From: Ryuthela nishihirai
Lineage: Eukaryota > Arthropoda > Arachnida > Araneae > Heptathelidae
Assembly (NCBI GenBank): GCA_038380435.1
Contig: JAWZYU010000013.1
Location: 61,158,946 to 61,222,945 of the forward strand
Reading direction: 5' to 3'
DNA length: 64,000 bases
Shown: positions 22,175 to 33,385 of the stretch, piece by piece
How the letters are laid out: each line of letters starts with the position of its first letter
Numbering within the stretch: position 1 is the first letter of the stretch
Position numbers and translations under genes: made by a program
The notes under the pieces: model-generated
Seen by the model: only the letters and a program-made list of their open reading frames with translations
Database searches by the model: none
Told to the model about the DNA's origin: nothing

Positions 22175-22493
22175 CTATTAAGCAAGATGCCACGTGATGA
22201 TTCAATTTCCTTGCGTGTTGCATGACGAAAAGCCTGAAGCTCATATGGGCAATCATTTTTCCCAATATTGGATGAATCCACAAGTAATAGTGAACTGCAT
22301 TCTTGATACCATAACTCTAATAATCTACGAACACATCTGTTAACTAGATGAAGATTTTGACTGATGGTCTTCTTAGCAATATAATAGTTACGTTTCCATT
22401 GCTTGGGTATATTTAAGAGTTCTTGATAAAATTCTGAAACTTCATCCTTAGAACTTTCTCCATGAATATATGGGTCATGAAGAATGAAGTCCA
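22175..22493 (-). CDS. Dynein heavy chain exon 3 (N-terminal tail)
   Basis: A 319-nt exon, acceptor 'tttctttatacag' and donor AATAG|GTAAAA. It enters by completing a Leu codon (C+TG) split from exon 2 and leaves with AG, completed as Ser by exon 4. The peptide contains DFILHDPYIHGESS, IPKQWKRNYYIAKKTISQNL, VRRLLELWYQ, SLLLVDSSNI and ATRKEIESSRGILLNS. The pattern 'W...(Y/F)..A...I..NLH..N..(V/M)..(L)L.LW' followed by a '(L)L(V/L)D' strand and an 'IE.(A/S)...LL..W(F/Y)P' helix is typical of the N-terminal tail of inner-arm dynein heavy chains (DNAH3/7/12 type). Perfect phase agreement on both sides supports a real exon. Confidence 0.87.
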
Positions 22494-22530
22494 CTGTATA
22501 AAGAAACAAAAAATCAATTTTGTTAAATTC

Positions 22531-22702
22531 AAACATTTCTACCTGTAACAGTCATTTTTAGCTCGTTTTAACAAAATGACCTGTCTGTCTGTCTGCCTGT
22601 CTGTCTGAACATTTCTACCTGTAACAGTCATTTTAGCTCATTTTAACAAAATGACTATTTTGTCTGTCTGTCTGTCTGTCTACCTACCTACCTACCTATC
22701 AT
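22531..22702. repeat. Tetranucleotide microsatellites within a duplicated 50-bp unit
   Basis: 'ttctacctgtaacagtcattt' through 'aacaaaatgac' occurs at 22538-22581 and 22610-22654, each followed by (CTGT)n; the second continues into (CTAC)n. It lies just upstream of dynein exon 3, on the acceptor side, and may vary in length between individuals. Confidence 0.9.
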
Positions 22703-23476
22703 CTGCAGACATTGAACATATTTTTTAACCCAATGAGTACATGCTTATTGGTATTTTCCTTCACATGTGTGCAATTTCGGATTGCCAAAAATTAATTCTT
22801 TACCATTTCTATTTATCTACTTGTCACATATAGATTTATGGAAGGAACATTAATTTAGGGCCAGCTAAAAAGATTTTAACATTTGAACCATGCATTTTGC
22901 TGTGGCAGTGTCAAAAATTTGCATTTGGTTCTAGAGATTAAAACACATACTGACATTAGTAATTTATTGCCATACTTGTTCCATTGCAAACTATTTTTTT
23001 TTTCAGATGAGCATTAAAAGTTTACTTTAGTAAATTACAGATGAAAGAACCATATGAAGTATTGCAGATGTACATAAAATTATAAAAACACACAAAAAAT
23101 GAGTATAAACATTTTAAATGTTTTTTTACAATTTTGCCAAAAGGTATATAAAATTCCTTTACTTATTTAATTTTTTTATATAATGTAAACAACTGTGAAA
23201 ATGAAATAAAAATACTAAAGCAAAATATTTTAGTGAAAGTGAATTTAGCCACAAAAGCAAGTTGGGATGCAGGGAAAAGATTAAACACATACAATATACT
23301 ACTAACATGGCCAAAGGGAGTGAGCCTGCTTATGGGTTAAGAGAGCTTTTTTGATTAAATAAATAGTTACAAAATATTATTATTTACATGTTTCACCTTT
23401 TCCAGTAGTTTGAATTTCCACATTAAAGGGCAAAAATATCTGGATAATGGCAAAATTTATATCAATTTGTAAACTG
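22703..23476. other. Gene-free AT-rich stretch
   Basis: No coding or RNA feature seen. Confidence 0.5.
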
Positions 23477-23712
23477 TCTGTCGAATGGGATATTAAGCCA
23501 TGGCCCAATGTGCAGGAAAGCCATACTCTGTGCACATTAAAGAACATGCTATATGGCCTTGATGGGAGGCTACCATCTGTCTCTCAACAGCTAGTTAAGT
23601 GAAGTCCCCTGTCCATCCTTCTCTGAACGTAAGGAGTCCTTGTGACCTGGTCATTTAGCCCATTGTGTGCAAAAAAGTGCTGCTAAGAGATAAAACAATT
23701 CAACCCAAACCT
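23477..23712 (+). repeat. SINE2, head missing
   Basis: Starts inside the body ('tcgaatgggatattaagccatggccc') and continues with the 'cacattaaagaacatg' block, 'ggaggctaccatctgtctc.caacagct' and a tail of 'gataaaacaattcaaccc'. Confidence 0.85.
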
Positions 23713-24955
23713 GAAGTGACTGGACTTTTTAAGTTTAAAGTTTTAATTCTGGACACCAGTAAAATCTGCAGCCTCTTTTATGTTTATATTATTCAATATA
23801 TACAGGGTTGTAACGCTCCAAAGATTATTAACTTTTCGAGTTGAATCTTTTGTCTGATCCAAATTTATTCAGAATTCCGGATAACTTTGTAATATTAACT
23901 TTGTAATATAACATCAGGCAATATTAACTTGCCAAATAAATTTCAAAATAGGGTTTGTTAGGTATTTGTCTAGCGTTACTTACCGAGTAAGAATTTAAAA
24001 AGGATTAGCAAGTTTAATTAAAGTTTAAATCTAATCAAAAAATCTATTTACCTTGCTCAAGAGTAAAATAACAAAAATTCAAAAGTTTCTAAAACAAACA
24101 AAGCTTATTTACAAAAAATTCAGACTCACCATCAATTGATGAATACAAAAGTTGGAGTACTATTTGTATACTCACATCTATCTAAATCTCTACTCTAATC
24201 ATTAACTCACATCTATCTAAATCTCTACTAACAACTCCTATCTACACAACACATACTGATTCAACATACTACAGCTCCTCCTAACGTCATTCTCTACTCA
24301 ACAAATTTCTCACAATACTGACTCTTCACTAACTAATTCTATGACCTAACATCACTTAGTTATAACATGCCACGTACAGTCAACACTTTCTACAAGAGAA
24401 GACCGTACAATTACGTCACAGAAAAATGACCACATCTAGAGTCCCTATATACCAGGCCAACCTATATATCCGCCATTCTTATGCCAACTGATGACATGAC
24501 TTAGTGTTATGGTCAATGCAGCCACCGTGTGCACCGCAGTTTTTCGAATCCTTAGTATATAAAAAACAATTATTATCGGAAGATATTCAGCTGCGAATTG
24601 TCTAAACAGCTATAGGAACAATTGCACAATGTTTTAGAAAGTTATTAAACCTCCCTGAAAAGAAGAAAATTAATTAATTTCTGAATTCATTGATTTTCTG
24701 ATTCATTGATTAATTGAAATTAATTAATTCTGAAAAGGAGAAATTATTAAACCTCCCTGAAACAGAGAAAGTTATTAAACCTCCCTGAGCTCTAATAAAG
24801 GAAAAAGAAAAAAACTTTTGTAAACAAATATTTCATATTCACCTGAAGTGACTGCAGGGGGCCTCAGTCAGTCGTACATCAGGCTGATAATCTGCAGTTC
24901 TCAGATGGCTTGATCTGGGAGAACGAGAATTCCAGGCTGATTCAATTATCCTGAA
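23713..24955. other. Gene-free stretch with short local repeats
   Basis: It contains a 30-bp direct repeat, CTCACATCTATCTAAATCTC (24174, 24207), three copies of 'ttattaaacctccctga' (24642, 24748, 24772) and TTAATTAATT-type palindromic AT runs around 24670-24730. No gene seen. Confidence 0.5.
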
Positions 24956-25588
24956 TTTCAAAAACGCAATCCCAATTATCACAACTCGCCCGTATTTTCC
25001 AAGTGGATTTGAATTTTACCAGATGCCCTACATTCTGTTAAGTTTCCTCAATTTATCCAACACTCCTTCATTTCACAAAACAAATCTCAATTTTCACAAC
25101 TCGCCTATATTTTACCAAGTGCATTCGAATTTTGCCAACTCACAGTAATTTTACAGAAAAAAATCGCACTTTTACATCTCCCTGAATTTGCCAAGCAACT
25201 TCGAATTTTATGAACTCTCCTTAATTGCACAAGAAAGGCACAATTTTCACAACTCCCGTGTATTTTACCAAGTGGCTTCCAATTTTGCCAAGAGTTCTTG
25301 GTTTTTCCAACTCTCCTCAATTTCACAAAACCAATCTCAATTTTTACAACTCACCTGTACTTTACCAAGTGGTTTCCAGTTTTGCCAACTTCCCTAGATT
25401 TTGCAAAGTTTTCTCGATTTTATAAACTCTCCTTAATTTCACAAAAACAATCCCAATTTTCACAAAACGCTCGTATTTTATCAAGTGGATTCGAATTTTG
25501 CCAACTGCCCTAGATTCTGCCATCTCGCCACAATTTTACAGAAAAAAATCCCAATTTTACATCACACCTGTTTTTTGTAAAGCCACTC
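24956..25588. repeat. Degenerate satellite, left block
   Basis: A tandem array built from roughly 18-20-bp sub-units around 'aattttgccaactgccct' and 'attttaccaagtg', arranged in larger repeats about 100-115 bp apart (for example 'aattttcacaactc' near 25090, 25243, 25340 and 25453). Divergence between units is high. Many short open frames on both strands here are shadows of the array. LINE copy C starts where it stops. Confidence 0.85.
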
Positions 25589-26138
25589 TGAAAGGGTCTG
25601 TAAATGGTAGCTAGGTAGTCCTGGAAGAAGAGCTATACACCAATCCCGTGATGATGCATAGAACCGGCCAGGCCTAGCACCTAATGTCCGACCCCGCCAT
25701 CTCGTGGTGCAGATAGTTAGTACCTTTCAAAAGAGATACTCTCTTGTGGAAGTGAACGGAAGGGGAGGGCTGCCAGATTAGTGTGGACTACTGATCTGGA
25801 CAACTATGGCTACTTTTCTTTTTCTTCTACCCTGCTGAGGAGTGGTTAACCACACAGGGTCCTGGTGCTGACCATATAAACCCACTGGACTGGACAGATA
25901 TATGGCTCTGAGAATGATTATGGATCCTGATTTTGCTGCACTGGTGGGCTTCTGTGGAGGGAAAATCTTCCGCTGTGTTTTCTGTTTGTTTGTGGGTTGA
26001 CAGCCCCAAGTGAATAGATTCACAGGATATGTTTATCAGCTGGTGGATAATCTTGAGCAGAGGTCATCGCAGGCACCTGAACTCTTTGCTTCTATTGGCA
26101 TCGTCAAATTCTACATTGGAGGAAGTCTTCCAGTGTAG

Positions 26139-27026
26139 ATGGCTTCAGCCTTTAGTAGTGGGGGAACGGGTCTTTGCCCCATGTCTGCAATTAGGGGGCT
26201 GTTTAATATTGTTGGCATTCCCTCTCTCAATAAACATAGTTTCATTAAACATCCCACTAACCATTTTCTCTCCATAGGTAGTTGAAAGGTGAGGACTCTG
26301 CACAGAGCTTTTTCTTTTGATGTCCTCACACAAGAATTCCACCATTATAATTTAGATATTCTCGGCTTGCAAGAGACCAGATGGAAAGATAAAGGTCAGA
26401 TTCTTAAAAATAATCTTAAATTTCTCTTTTCAGGGAGGGACGACAATAAGCATCACCAAGGCGTGGGTCTGCTTCTCAGCAGACACGCTAGTGATGCTCT
26501 TCTAGGATATGAGTGCATTAATGAAAGAAATGAAAGGTTTCTTATAGCAAAATTTCAGACAAGAGTTAAAGACTTGAATGTTATCTGCTGTTATGCCCCC
26601 ACTGAGGATGCCGATGAGGATGAGAAGGATAGGTTTTATGAACAACTTCAGGATATTTTGAATTCTGCCAAAAAAGGAGATATTACCCTTGTTCTTGGTG
26701 ACTTCAATGCCAAAGTTGGTACTGACTCTGACCTTTGGGGAGGAGTAATAGGCCCTTTTGGTATTGGTAGCTGCAATGGCAATGGGCAACGTCTGCTACA
26801 CGTAAGTAAACTCAATGGATTCAGAATAACTAACACTTATTACAAACACCGTGACATACATAAGTACACATGGGTTTCACCTGATGGGCTGCATAAGAAT
26901 ATGATTGATTACATATTAATTAACAGCAAATGGGCTAGTTCTGTTAGGAATACCAGGTCATATAGGGGAGCTGAAATTGGATCTGACCATTACCTTGTTA
27001 AAAGTGTGTTGCAACTTAAACTTTAA
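26139..27026 (+). pseudogene. LINE copy C: AP-like endonuclease domain
   Basis: The best-preserved endonuclease in the window. One internal stop (TGA at 26284, where copy B has the Trp of GSWNVRT) is followed by an open frame from 26289. It shows GLQETRWKDKG, 'CCYAPTEDADEDEKDRFYEQ', LVLGDFNAKVG, 'YTWVSPDGLHKNMIDY' and GAEIGSDHYLVKSV, so all the recognisable catalytic motifs remain. An extra ATGAAAGAA (26521-26532) duplicates three residues. The frame stops at 27024, where an extra T in 'aaactttaaaag' breaks the link to the RT. Confidence 0.92.
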
Positions 27027-27029
27027 AAG

Positions 27030-28784
27030 TGTTGTGCTAGGATTAAAAAATTTACTTTTAATACTGAAGCTCTGAAAGACAGTTATAGCCAAAGCTTACC
27101 ATGATAGGTTACTTAGTCATTATGACAGTCATGGTATGCTTACTACTGAAGTTGATGAAGAATGGGATCATTTTAAACAGGCTTTTTTGGACACTAACAT
27201 ACTCTTTTAGGAAAAAAGGAGCAGAAGAGACACAATTATCTGAGTGATAAGGGACTTGAGCTCATTTCGGAAAGAAAGAACTGCAGGAATGTCCTTAATC
27301 AATACCCTACTAGTCCTAATAGAAAGCATTACAGAGAACTTAATAAACTTGTAAAAGATCAGTTCGCTGCTGATAAGAATCTTTGGCTTGATGGTTTGGC
27401 TGACAAAGCCGAGGAAGCTGTTAGACAGCACAACAGCAGAGAGCTGTACCAGATAGTTAATGTTTTGTGTGGTAGAAAAAGGACAGGTATACAAAGATTG
27501 AAAGATAAACAAGGTAAGGTTATAGAAGGGGAGGATTATGTCATGGCTAGGTGTGCTGAGCATTTCAGTGATGTTCTAAACAATGTAGTTAGTTCTACTC
27601 CCATTGTTTGCAATGATGACAGATGCATTGGTGGCTTTAATGTTGGCCCTATAACACAATCTGAAGTTACTTTGGCTATTTCAAAACTTAAACTTCATAA
27701 ATCCCCAGGGGTGGATAAAATTACTGCGGAAATGCTTAGAGCTGGGAATGTTTCAGTTACCATTTGGATGACTGAAATTCTGAATATCTTTTATGATAAA
27801 GGCATGGTTCCTAAGGATTTTACCAGAGCTATTGTTATCCCTATTTTCAAAAAAGGTGATCGCAGTTCTTGTGATAACTATAGGGATATCAGCCTACTCT
27901 CTGTTCCAGGTAAAGTTTCTTTCCATGATTGTGTTTAATAGAATTAAGAATCTGGTTGACAGTCAATTGCGTGATGAGCAATGTGGATTCAGAAGTGGTA
28001 GGGGATGTGTGGATCAGATATTTTCACTTAGGCAGATTCTTGAGAAATGTTTAGAGTTTCAGAAACCTTTGGTTACTAACTTTGTTGATTTCGAAAAGGC
28101 TTTCGACTCTGTTGATTGTCATAATTTGTGGTTGATTGTGAGATCATAGGGTATACCTGACAAGTTAGTTAACATAATGAAAGCTCTCTATAATAACACT
28201 GAGTCGTGTGTGACAGTTGGTAAGGCTTGTAGCAATTGGTTTAGCATTACTTCTCGTGTTCGACAAGGGTGTATTTTGTCTCCTTTTCTCTTTAGTTTGG
28301 TTATTGATTATGTTATGCGAAATTCACTTCAAGGGAAAGATTTTGGCCTTAAATGGGCTGGAGATACGAAAATTTCTGATTTAGATTATGCTGAATATTT
28401 AGCCCTTTTGGCAAATGATGTTGATGAGATGAACTCTTTCATTCGAGCTGTTGATGAGACTGGTAGTAGAGTAGGTTTGATTATAAACAGAGAGAAAACT
28501 AAAGTGATGAAAATTGGTCAGGCAGGCTGTGATTCAGTTAATCTGAATGGTTGCAGTCTTGAGCAGGTGTCACAGTTTAATTATCTTGGGAGCTATGTAA
28601 CAGATAATGGTGATGTGTGGCATGAGATTAGCAGACGAATAGGGATTGCTGCCAGGACTTTTAGAATCTATGGAGAGTGTGGAGAAATAGGCGTATACAC
28701 CTAAAGACTAAAATTAGACTGTATAATAGTTTTTGGTTCTTTCTAGGGTTAGTTATGGTAGTGAAACCTGGACACTTTGTAAAC
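27030..28784 (+). pseudogene. LINE copy C: reverse transcriptase, 3'-truncated
   Basis: Readable segments: linker (27396 onward, 'GLADKAEEAVRQHNSREL' equivalent), HKSPGVDKITAEML, DNYRDISLLSVPGKV, DEQCGFRSGRGCVDQIFSLR, FVDFEKAFDSVDCHNLW (first catalytic Asp) and VRQGCILSPFLFSLVIDYVM. The active-site motif reads DLDYAEYLALL where other copies have DLDYADDLALL, so both catalytic Asp residues are changed. Breaks include small deletions near 27078 and 27199, a +1 at 27914 ('aaagtttctttcc'), a TAG at 28147 and a frameshift at about 28660. The sequence ends in the satellite. Confidence 0.9.
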
Positions 28785-29015
28785 ACTGAATTTTGCCAAC
28801 TACCCACGATTTTGTCAAGTCACTCCGAAATTTGCCAACTCCCCAAGATTTTGCCAAGTTGTCCAGATTTTGCCAACTCCCCAAGATTTAAGCAAGTCAC
28901 TCCAAACTCATCTGTTTTTACTAAGTGGCTTCGAATTTTGCCAACTGCTCTAAATTTTGCCGTCTCTCCATTTTCCAAACTGCCTTAGATTTGCCAAGTT
29001 GCGTCGATTTTGACC
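28785..29015. repeat. Degenerate satellite, right block
   Basis: It resumes the array seen at 24956-25588, with repeated 'ttttgccaactccccaagatttt' and 'gccaagtt' units. The sequence on the two sides of LINE copy C is clearly the same family. Confidence 0.85.
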
Positions 29016-29028
29016 ACTGCCCTTAATA

Positions 29029-29215
29029 ACCTGTGCATGTTAAAGAACACGCTGGGTGGCCTTGACGGGAGGCTACCAGCTGTCTCCCAACAGCTGTTCC
29101 AGTGGGTCCCCTCCCCCAACCTTCTCTGAGCCTTCAGGGTCCATGTGACCTGGCCATTTAGCCCATGGTGTGCAAAAAAGTGCCGCTCAGAGGTAAAACA
29201 ACCCAACCCAACTCT
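29029..29215 (+). repeat. SINE2, 3' half
   Basis: It starts at 'cctgtgcatgttaaagaacacgctggg', followed by GACGGGAGGCTACCAGCTG, CCAACAGCTGTTCCAGTGGG, and the end 'gtgccgctcagaggtaaaacaacccaaccc'. The repeated AACCC/CCAA tail is preserved. Confidence 0.9.
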
Positions 29216-29639
29216 TTCATTCTCATCATTCGTATCCATAAACATTTTACAATTTCTAAATTCTAACTTAAAGTTAACTTACAGTTCAGCTTTCAATCAG
29301 CTGAAATGAAAAAAAACTACAAAAATGCACTTTAAATCACGTTAGTACAATATAACAACTAGAACTTCAGATGAACAAAAATACAAAAAAAATTCTATTC
29401 ACATCACATTATAAACCCAAACTATAAATCTTGAATAGGAAATTCACTTTTCAAAAAAAATAAATATCGAAACTCCAAAGTTTCAACAAAAAATTAAACA
29501 TTTCAAAATCTCTAAGCATAAAATCACAATAACTATTACTTCTAGTCTTTGTCTTCGTCTATTTCAAAGAAAAGAAATAAAACATTATAAATCATTCAGT
29601 GGAAGAATATTAATATAGTTAAATTTTCATTGTTGGCAC
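29216..29639. other. Gene-free AT-rich stretch
   Basis: A-rich sequence with nothing recognisable. Confidence 0.5.
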
Positions 29640-31165
29640 TTCGTTGTGATAAAATCATCCAATTCATTTCCCGGTGACATCCTTCCCGCGTCGATCGACA
29701 AGCTAGGTGTAAGCGCTTTTGAAGATCTCGTTGGTGACGTCACCTATTCTATATTGACTACTTCGTTACCGGTTGCGCTCTGCAGGCTGTGGTTGTTTCG
29801 TTCACATCTCGTTACGCTCTTGACGTCGATGAAACAGCTGAATCTGACTTTATTATCTTTTTTACTGTTGTAAGCAATAGGTTATAATCCAATCTTTTCT
29901 TCTCTTGTCTGCTTGGTAGTGGTTCATCATCATCAGAGACATCATTTTCCTGGTTTTGTTGTGGAACATCAAGATCATTTGAGACTTCTGATCTGGAAAT
30001 TTTTCTATGGAACTTTTATATTGTTTAATGTTTACAATATTAAAGTATCCTATTGAGACATTAGTGGTTATATTGGCTAGTTTATATAACAAATGTGAAA
30101 GTTTTTTCTTTACAATATATGGTACAACATACAATGGTGAAAATTTCTTTATGAACCCTCTTTCTTTATCAAAACCTTATCACATATTTTAAATTCCATA
30201 TGTCGTCGTCTTCTGTTATAATCTTCTCGTTGCTTTTGTTGTGCTCGTAGGGAATTATCTTGTACCTTTGAAATGACTTGAATATGCTGTTCCGTTCTAA
30301 ATTCAATGGATTGTGGAGATGCAGGTTGACCAATGAGTCTGTCCCAGGGTACTGTCAGCTCTCTTCTTCCTATAAATATCCTTGATGGTGTGAATTTATT
30401 TGTTTGTAATGAAGTGCGTATAGTAAAGGAAAACTGTTGCAAATATTTATCCCAGGTACTATGTCTATTTTCAATATATGCAGCTATCTTTCTACCAATA
30501 TTTCAATTAATTCTTTCGGTTAAATTGATAGTGGATGATACAGAGTTGTATATATGTGTTTTATTTGAAACGTTTCACATATTTCAGCAAGCACATTTGA
30601 AATGAATTGGGGCCCATTGTCCGAAACTATACTCTTAGGTACCAAGTATCTGCATATAAATTCATTTATAAACTTCTTTGCTACAATAGCTGCCATTGCT
30701 TTTCTAATGGAAAATATTTCAACCCATTTTGAAAAATAATCTACTAACACCAGAATGTGTTTTAATCCCGCTTGTGTTTGTCAATATGGGTCCATTAAAT
30801 CCATGCCTACTAATTTCATGGGTTCATTGGAGATCGTGCTTTTCATCGACCACAAGGATCGATCGAATTTTGTGGTTTGACAAATCAAGCATGTTTTTAC
30901 ATAGGTTTTTACGTCTTTTTTCAAAGCTGGCCAATATGATCTTTTGGCTACCTTCTGATATGTTTTTCGTGTACCTAAATATCCTGCTGAGGGTACGTCA
31001 TGCAATTCTTGGAGTACGTATTCTCTTCCTCTGCAGTAATACAAAATATCATTAATTAGTCTAAAATGTCTGGCTCTTCCAACAATGCTTGAAGCTATAC
31101 TAGGATCTAGGGGTAATTCATCAGTTTTGAAATAATGGTATACATTTCCATATTCTAAAGTGTCC
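29640..31165 (-). mobile_element. Ty3/gypsy LTR retrotransposon fragment
   Basis: The minus strand holds the integrase end of a pol gene (about 31160 down to 29900). Beyond it, 29640-29880 is a G+C-richer non-coding stretch that may be part of the 3' LTR, though I could not confirm LTR ends. Protease, reverse transcriptase and RNase H are absent: the element breaks off at about 31165. Confidence 0.85.
29890..31160 (-). pseudogene. Ty3/gypsy integrase, broken
   Basis: Integrase inserts retrotransposon DNA. In order on the minus strand: 'HFRLINDILYYCRGREYV' leading into the zinc-binding H2C2 domain ('VPSAGYLGTRKTYQKVAKR', YWPALKKDV, CLICQTTK), then the catalytic core (LVDYFSKWVEIF with the first Asp, IVSDNGPQFISNV with the second), then the C-terminal part (TPSRIFIGRRELTVPWDR, AQQKQREDYNRRRR, VLIKKEG) and a final basic segment. 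Frame breaks lie near 30780, 30500 and 30145. The three integrase sub-domains are unmistakable, but the protein cannot be made as a unit. Confidence 0.9.
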
Positions 31166-31509
31166 TACACACGCGCATTAACAGCTTACAATCAAAAGTC
31201 GGAGTTGCACAACTCCTATGGCTCGGAAACGAGAATTGCGATCAGTCCAAAAATGGAATAATAATCCCCAAAATGATAAATAAAACATAAATAATGCAAA
31301 ACTGGTTAAGGAAAAGTAAGAGTGAATGGGTGGACCATCAAAAAGGTAGTTACAACTTTAAAAGGCTATATAATTATTTTGAAGTATATGGGTATGTGAC
31401 ACAAGAATGGAGAGTCAAAAATTAAACTTGTTACATCTGCTATGGGGAGATTTGGCCAAAAATAAGTTATGCAGTTCTTATACCATATACCCAACTGCTA
31501 ATGATCCCT

Positions 31510-31893
31510 GGGGCGGGGGTTGCTCAGTCGGTAGCGCGTCAGGCTCGTAATTTGTAGTTCCCAGGTTCGAGTCCCAGCTGGGTCAGTGTTGAGATTTATC
31601 TCTGCAAAATTCCCCGCCCTGCCCACGGTCAGTAGGGGACACCGATGGGCTTGGAAAGGCCGCCGTCCATCGGATGGGACGTTAAGCCGTGGCCCCGTGT
31701 GCGGGAGAGCCATACCCTGTGCACGTTAAAGAACATGATGGATGGCCTTGACGGGAGGCTACCATCTGGCTCCCAACAGCTATTCCAGTGGGTCCCCTCC
31801 CCCAATCTTCTCTGAGCCTTCGGGGTCCATGTGACCTGGCCATTTAGCCCATTGTGTGCAAAAAAGTGCTGCTCAGAGGTAAACCAACCAACC
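31510..31893 (+). repeat. SINE2, full length with tRNA-like head
   Basis: A 384-bp tRNA-derived SINE. The head, GGGGGTTGCTCAGTCGGTAG through GGTTCGAGTCCCAGC, has both pol III promoter boxes and looks like an elongator tRNA-Met head with CGT at the anticodon position (CTCGTAA). The G+C-rich body has conserved blocks (CCCCGCCCTGCCCACGGTCA, GGGACGTTAAGCC, GTGCACGTTAAAGAAC, ACGGGAGGCTACCATCTG). It ends 'gctgctcagaggtaaaccaaccaaccaac', a CCAA-type tail. At least six other copies or fragments occur in the window. Confidence 0.93.
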
Positions 31894-32069
31894 AACTAGT
31901 GATCCCAGACAGTTGAGACCAAAATAGCAAAGTTGATTGGTGCAGAGTGAGCTTGTTTTGCATTTTGGTTCAAAGAAACAAAGTATGCTACAAGAATAGA
32001 GAAATTTTTGCAACAGAGTATCATAAGGATCCTCTCAATAGACAATCTACGCACGTATTTACCTGGGAC

Positions 32070-32810
32070 ACAATAATTTTTGTGAGACAGGATGTTCTGT
32101 AAGATACAAAGAAAACTGGTAAACCATCTGGGTGTTGCAACAGTCGAACAGATTAGAGAGAGTTATGTGACAGGTCCAAGCAAATCTCTAGATGCAGTCG
32201 ACATGCATCTAGAGAACTTCACATTCCACAAACAACAGTATGGAGAGCGTTAAGAAAATGACTGCATTTAGAGCCATGCACATTTTATTATTGCAAGCCA
32301 TCACAGATGCAAATAAACAACAATGTAAAGAATTTTGCATGAATGTGTTAGAGTAAATTGAAGATGACAGGTTTCTGGAGTCTGTAATTTTTAGTGATGA
32401 GTGTACATTTCATATAAGTGGAAAAGTAAACACAATTGCAAGATTCCAAGTAGAGAGAATGCTAATGAATATATGGCACATATTAAGGACAAACCAAAAG
32501 ATATTTTGTACCATAATCATAAAGAAAGCATATGGTCCTTTTTCCTCATGAACAGGGAAATCACTGGTATTGTTTACTTATATATATGCTTGACAATTTT
32601 CTCCTTCCAGTTTCACTGTTGTTATCAAAAAGGTAACATATTTTTCCTGCAGGATGACACTCCTCATTTTCATGGAGAATTACACAGTTATCTCAACACA
32701 TACTTTTCAAATCCATGGGTAGGCTGAGTGGGTTTATTATCATGGCCACCTTAACATCCAGTTTAACTCCACTAGACTTTTTCTTATGGGGATTTGTTCC
32801 AGGGACCCCG
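32070..32810 (+). pseudogene. Mariner-like transposase, decayed
   Basis: Successive frames spell a DDE transposase related to the one at 49432-50507: 'RFLESVIFSDECTFHISGKV' (first catalytic Asp in SDE), 'NIFFLQDDTPHFHGELHSYL' (second Asp in LQDD), 'TYFSNPWVGR', and 'SSLTPLDFFLWG' (third acidic region, where related proteins have SPDLTPLDFFLWG). The third catalytic Asp is lost, and several stops and frameshifts are present. It is different enough from the 49-kb element to be another lineage. Confidence 0.8.
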
Positions 32811-32901
32811 AGCTGGAAGGGGGCCCTGAGCTCAGAGGGAATAGAAAAAGATTGGGGCCCTGCAATCGTTCGGAGCTGCAAGCTTTTCTCTAATTAAAGA
32901 A

Positions 32902-33385
32902 GGTTGGGTTGTTTTACCTCTGAGTGGCACTTTTTTGCACACAATGGGCTAAATGGCCAGGTCACATGGACCCCGAAGGCTCAGAGAAGGTTGGGGGAGG
33001 GGATTGGATTGGATTGTTTTTCCTCTGAGTGGCACTTTTTTGCACACCATGGGCTAAATGGCCAGGCCACAAGGACCCCGAAGGCTCAGAGAAGGTTGGG
33101 GGAGGGGACCCACTGGAACAGCTGTTGGGAGACAGATGGTAGCCTCCCGTCAAGGCCATCCAGCGTGTTCTTTAACGTGCACAGGGTATGGCTCTCCCGC
33201 ACACGGGGCCACGGCTTAACGCCCCATCCAATGGACGGCGGCCTTTTCAAGCCCATCGGTGTCCCCTACTGACCATGGGCAGGGCGGGGAAATTTTGCGG
33301 AGATAAATCTGAACGCTGACCCAACTGGTACTCAAACCTGGGAACTACAGATTGACGCGCTACCGACTGAGCTACCCCCGCCCCA
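32902..33385 (-). repeat. SINE2 with a duplicated 3' end, 13-bp target duplication
   Basis: The minus strand carries a full SINE2 (33385 down to about 33001, head included) followed by a second copy of its last ~100 bases (33000-32902), joined through a (CCAAT)n tail. The insertion is flanked by exact 13-bp repeats, TCTAATTAAAGAA (32889-32901 and 33386-33398). The flanking duplication shows that the composite inserted in one event. Confidence 0.93.

Larger units (their letters stand above)
25589..28784 (+). mobile_element. LINE copy C, complete 5' end, 3' end missing, embedded in satellite
   Basis: It begins with the 5' UTR ('gtctgtaaatggtagctagg') and runs to 'gaaacctggacactttgtaaacac' in the C-terminal domain, where it switches abruptly to the same satellite that precedes it. 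About 400 bp of coding end, the 3' UTR and the (GAT)n tail are missing. Loss of the 3' end is unusual for a LINE, which is copied from the 3' end, so a later deletion or recombination is likely. The 5' UTR is about 95% identical to copy B by eye. Confidence 0.92.

Noticed and set aside
22570..22702. Possible CRISPR-like spaced repeats
   Set aside because: These are (CTGT)n/(CTAC)n microsatellites and one 50-bp duplication in a eukaryotic genome; no regular spacers.
25105..25513. Several overlapping 60-70-codon frames on both strands
   Set aside because: All follow the periodic satellite units and have biased, repetitive composition (F, S, N, Q). No protein is implied.
31498..31895. Open frames inside SINE2 copies on either strand (also at 32904-33272 and 36460-36693)
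   Set aside because: The same frame appears in each copy because the repeat is GC-rich and conserved. It has no start context or family match.
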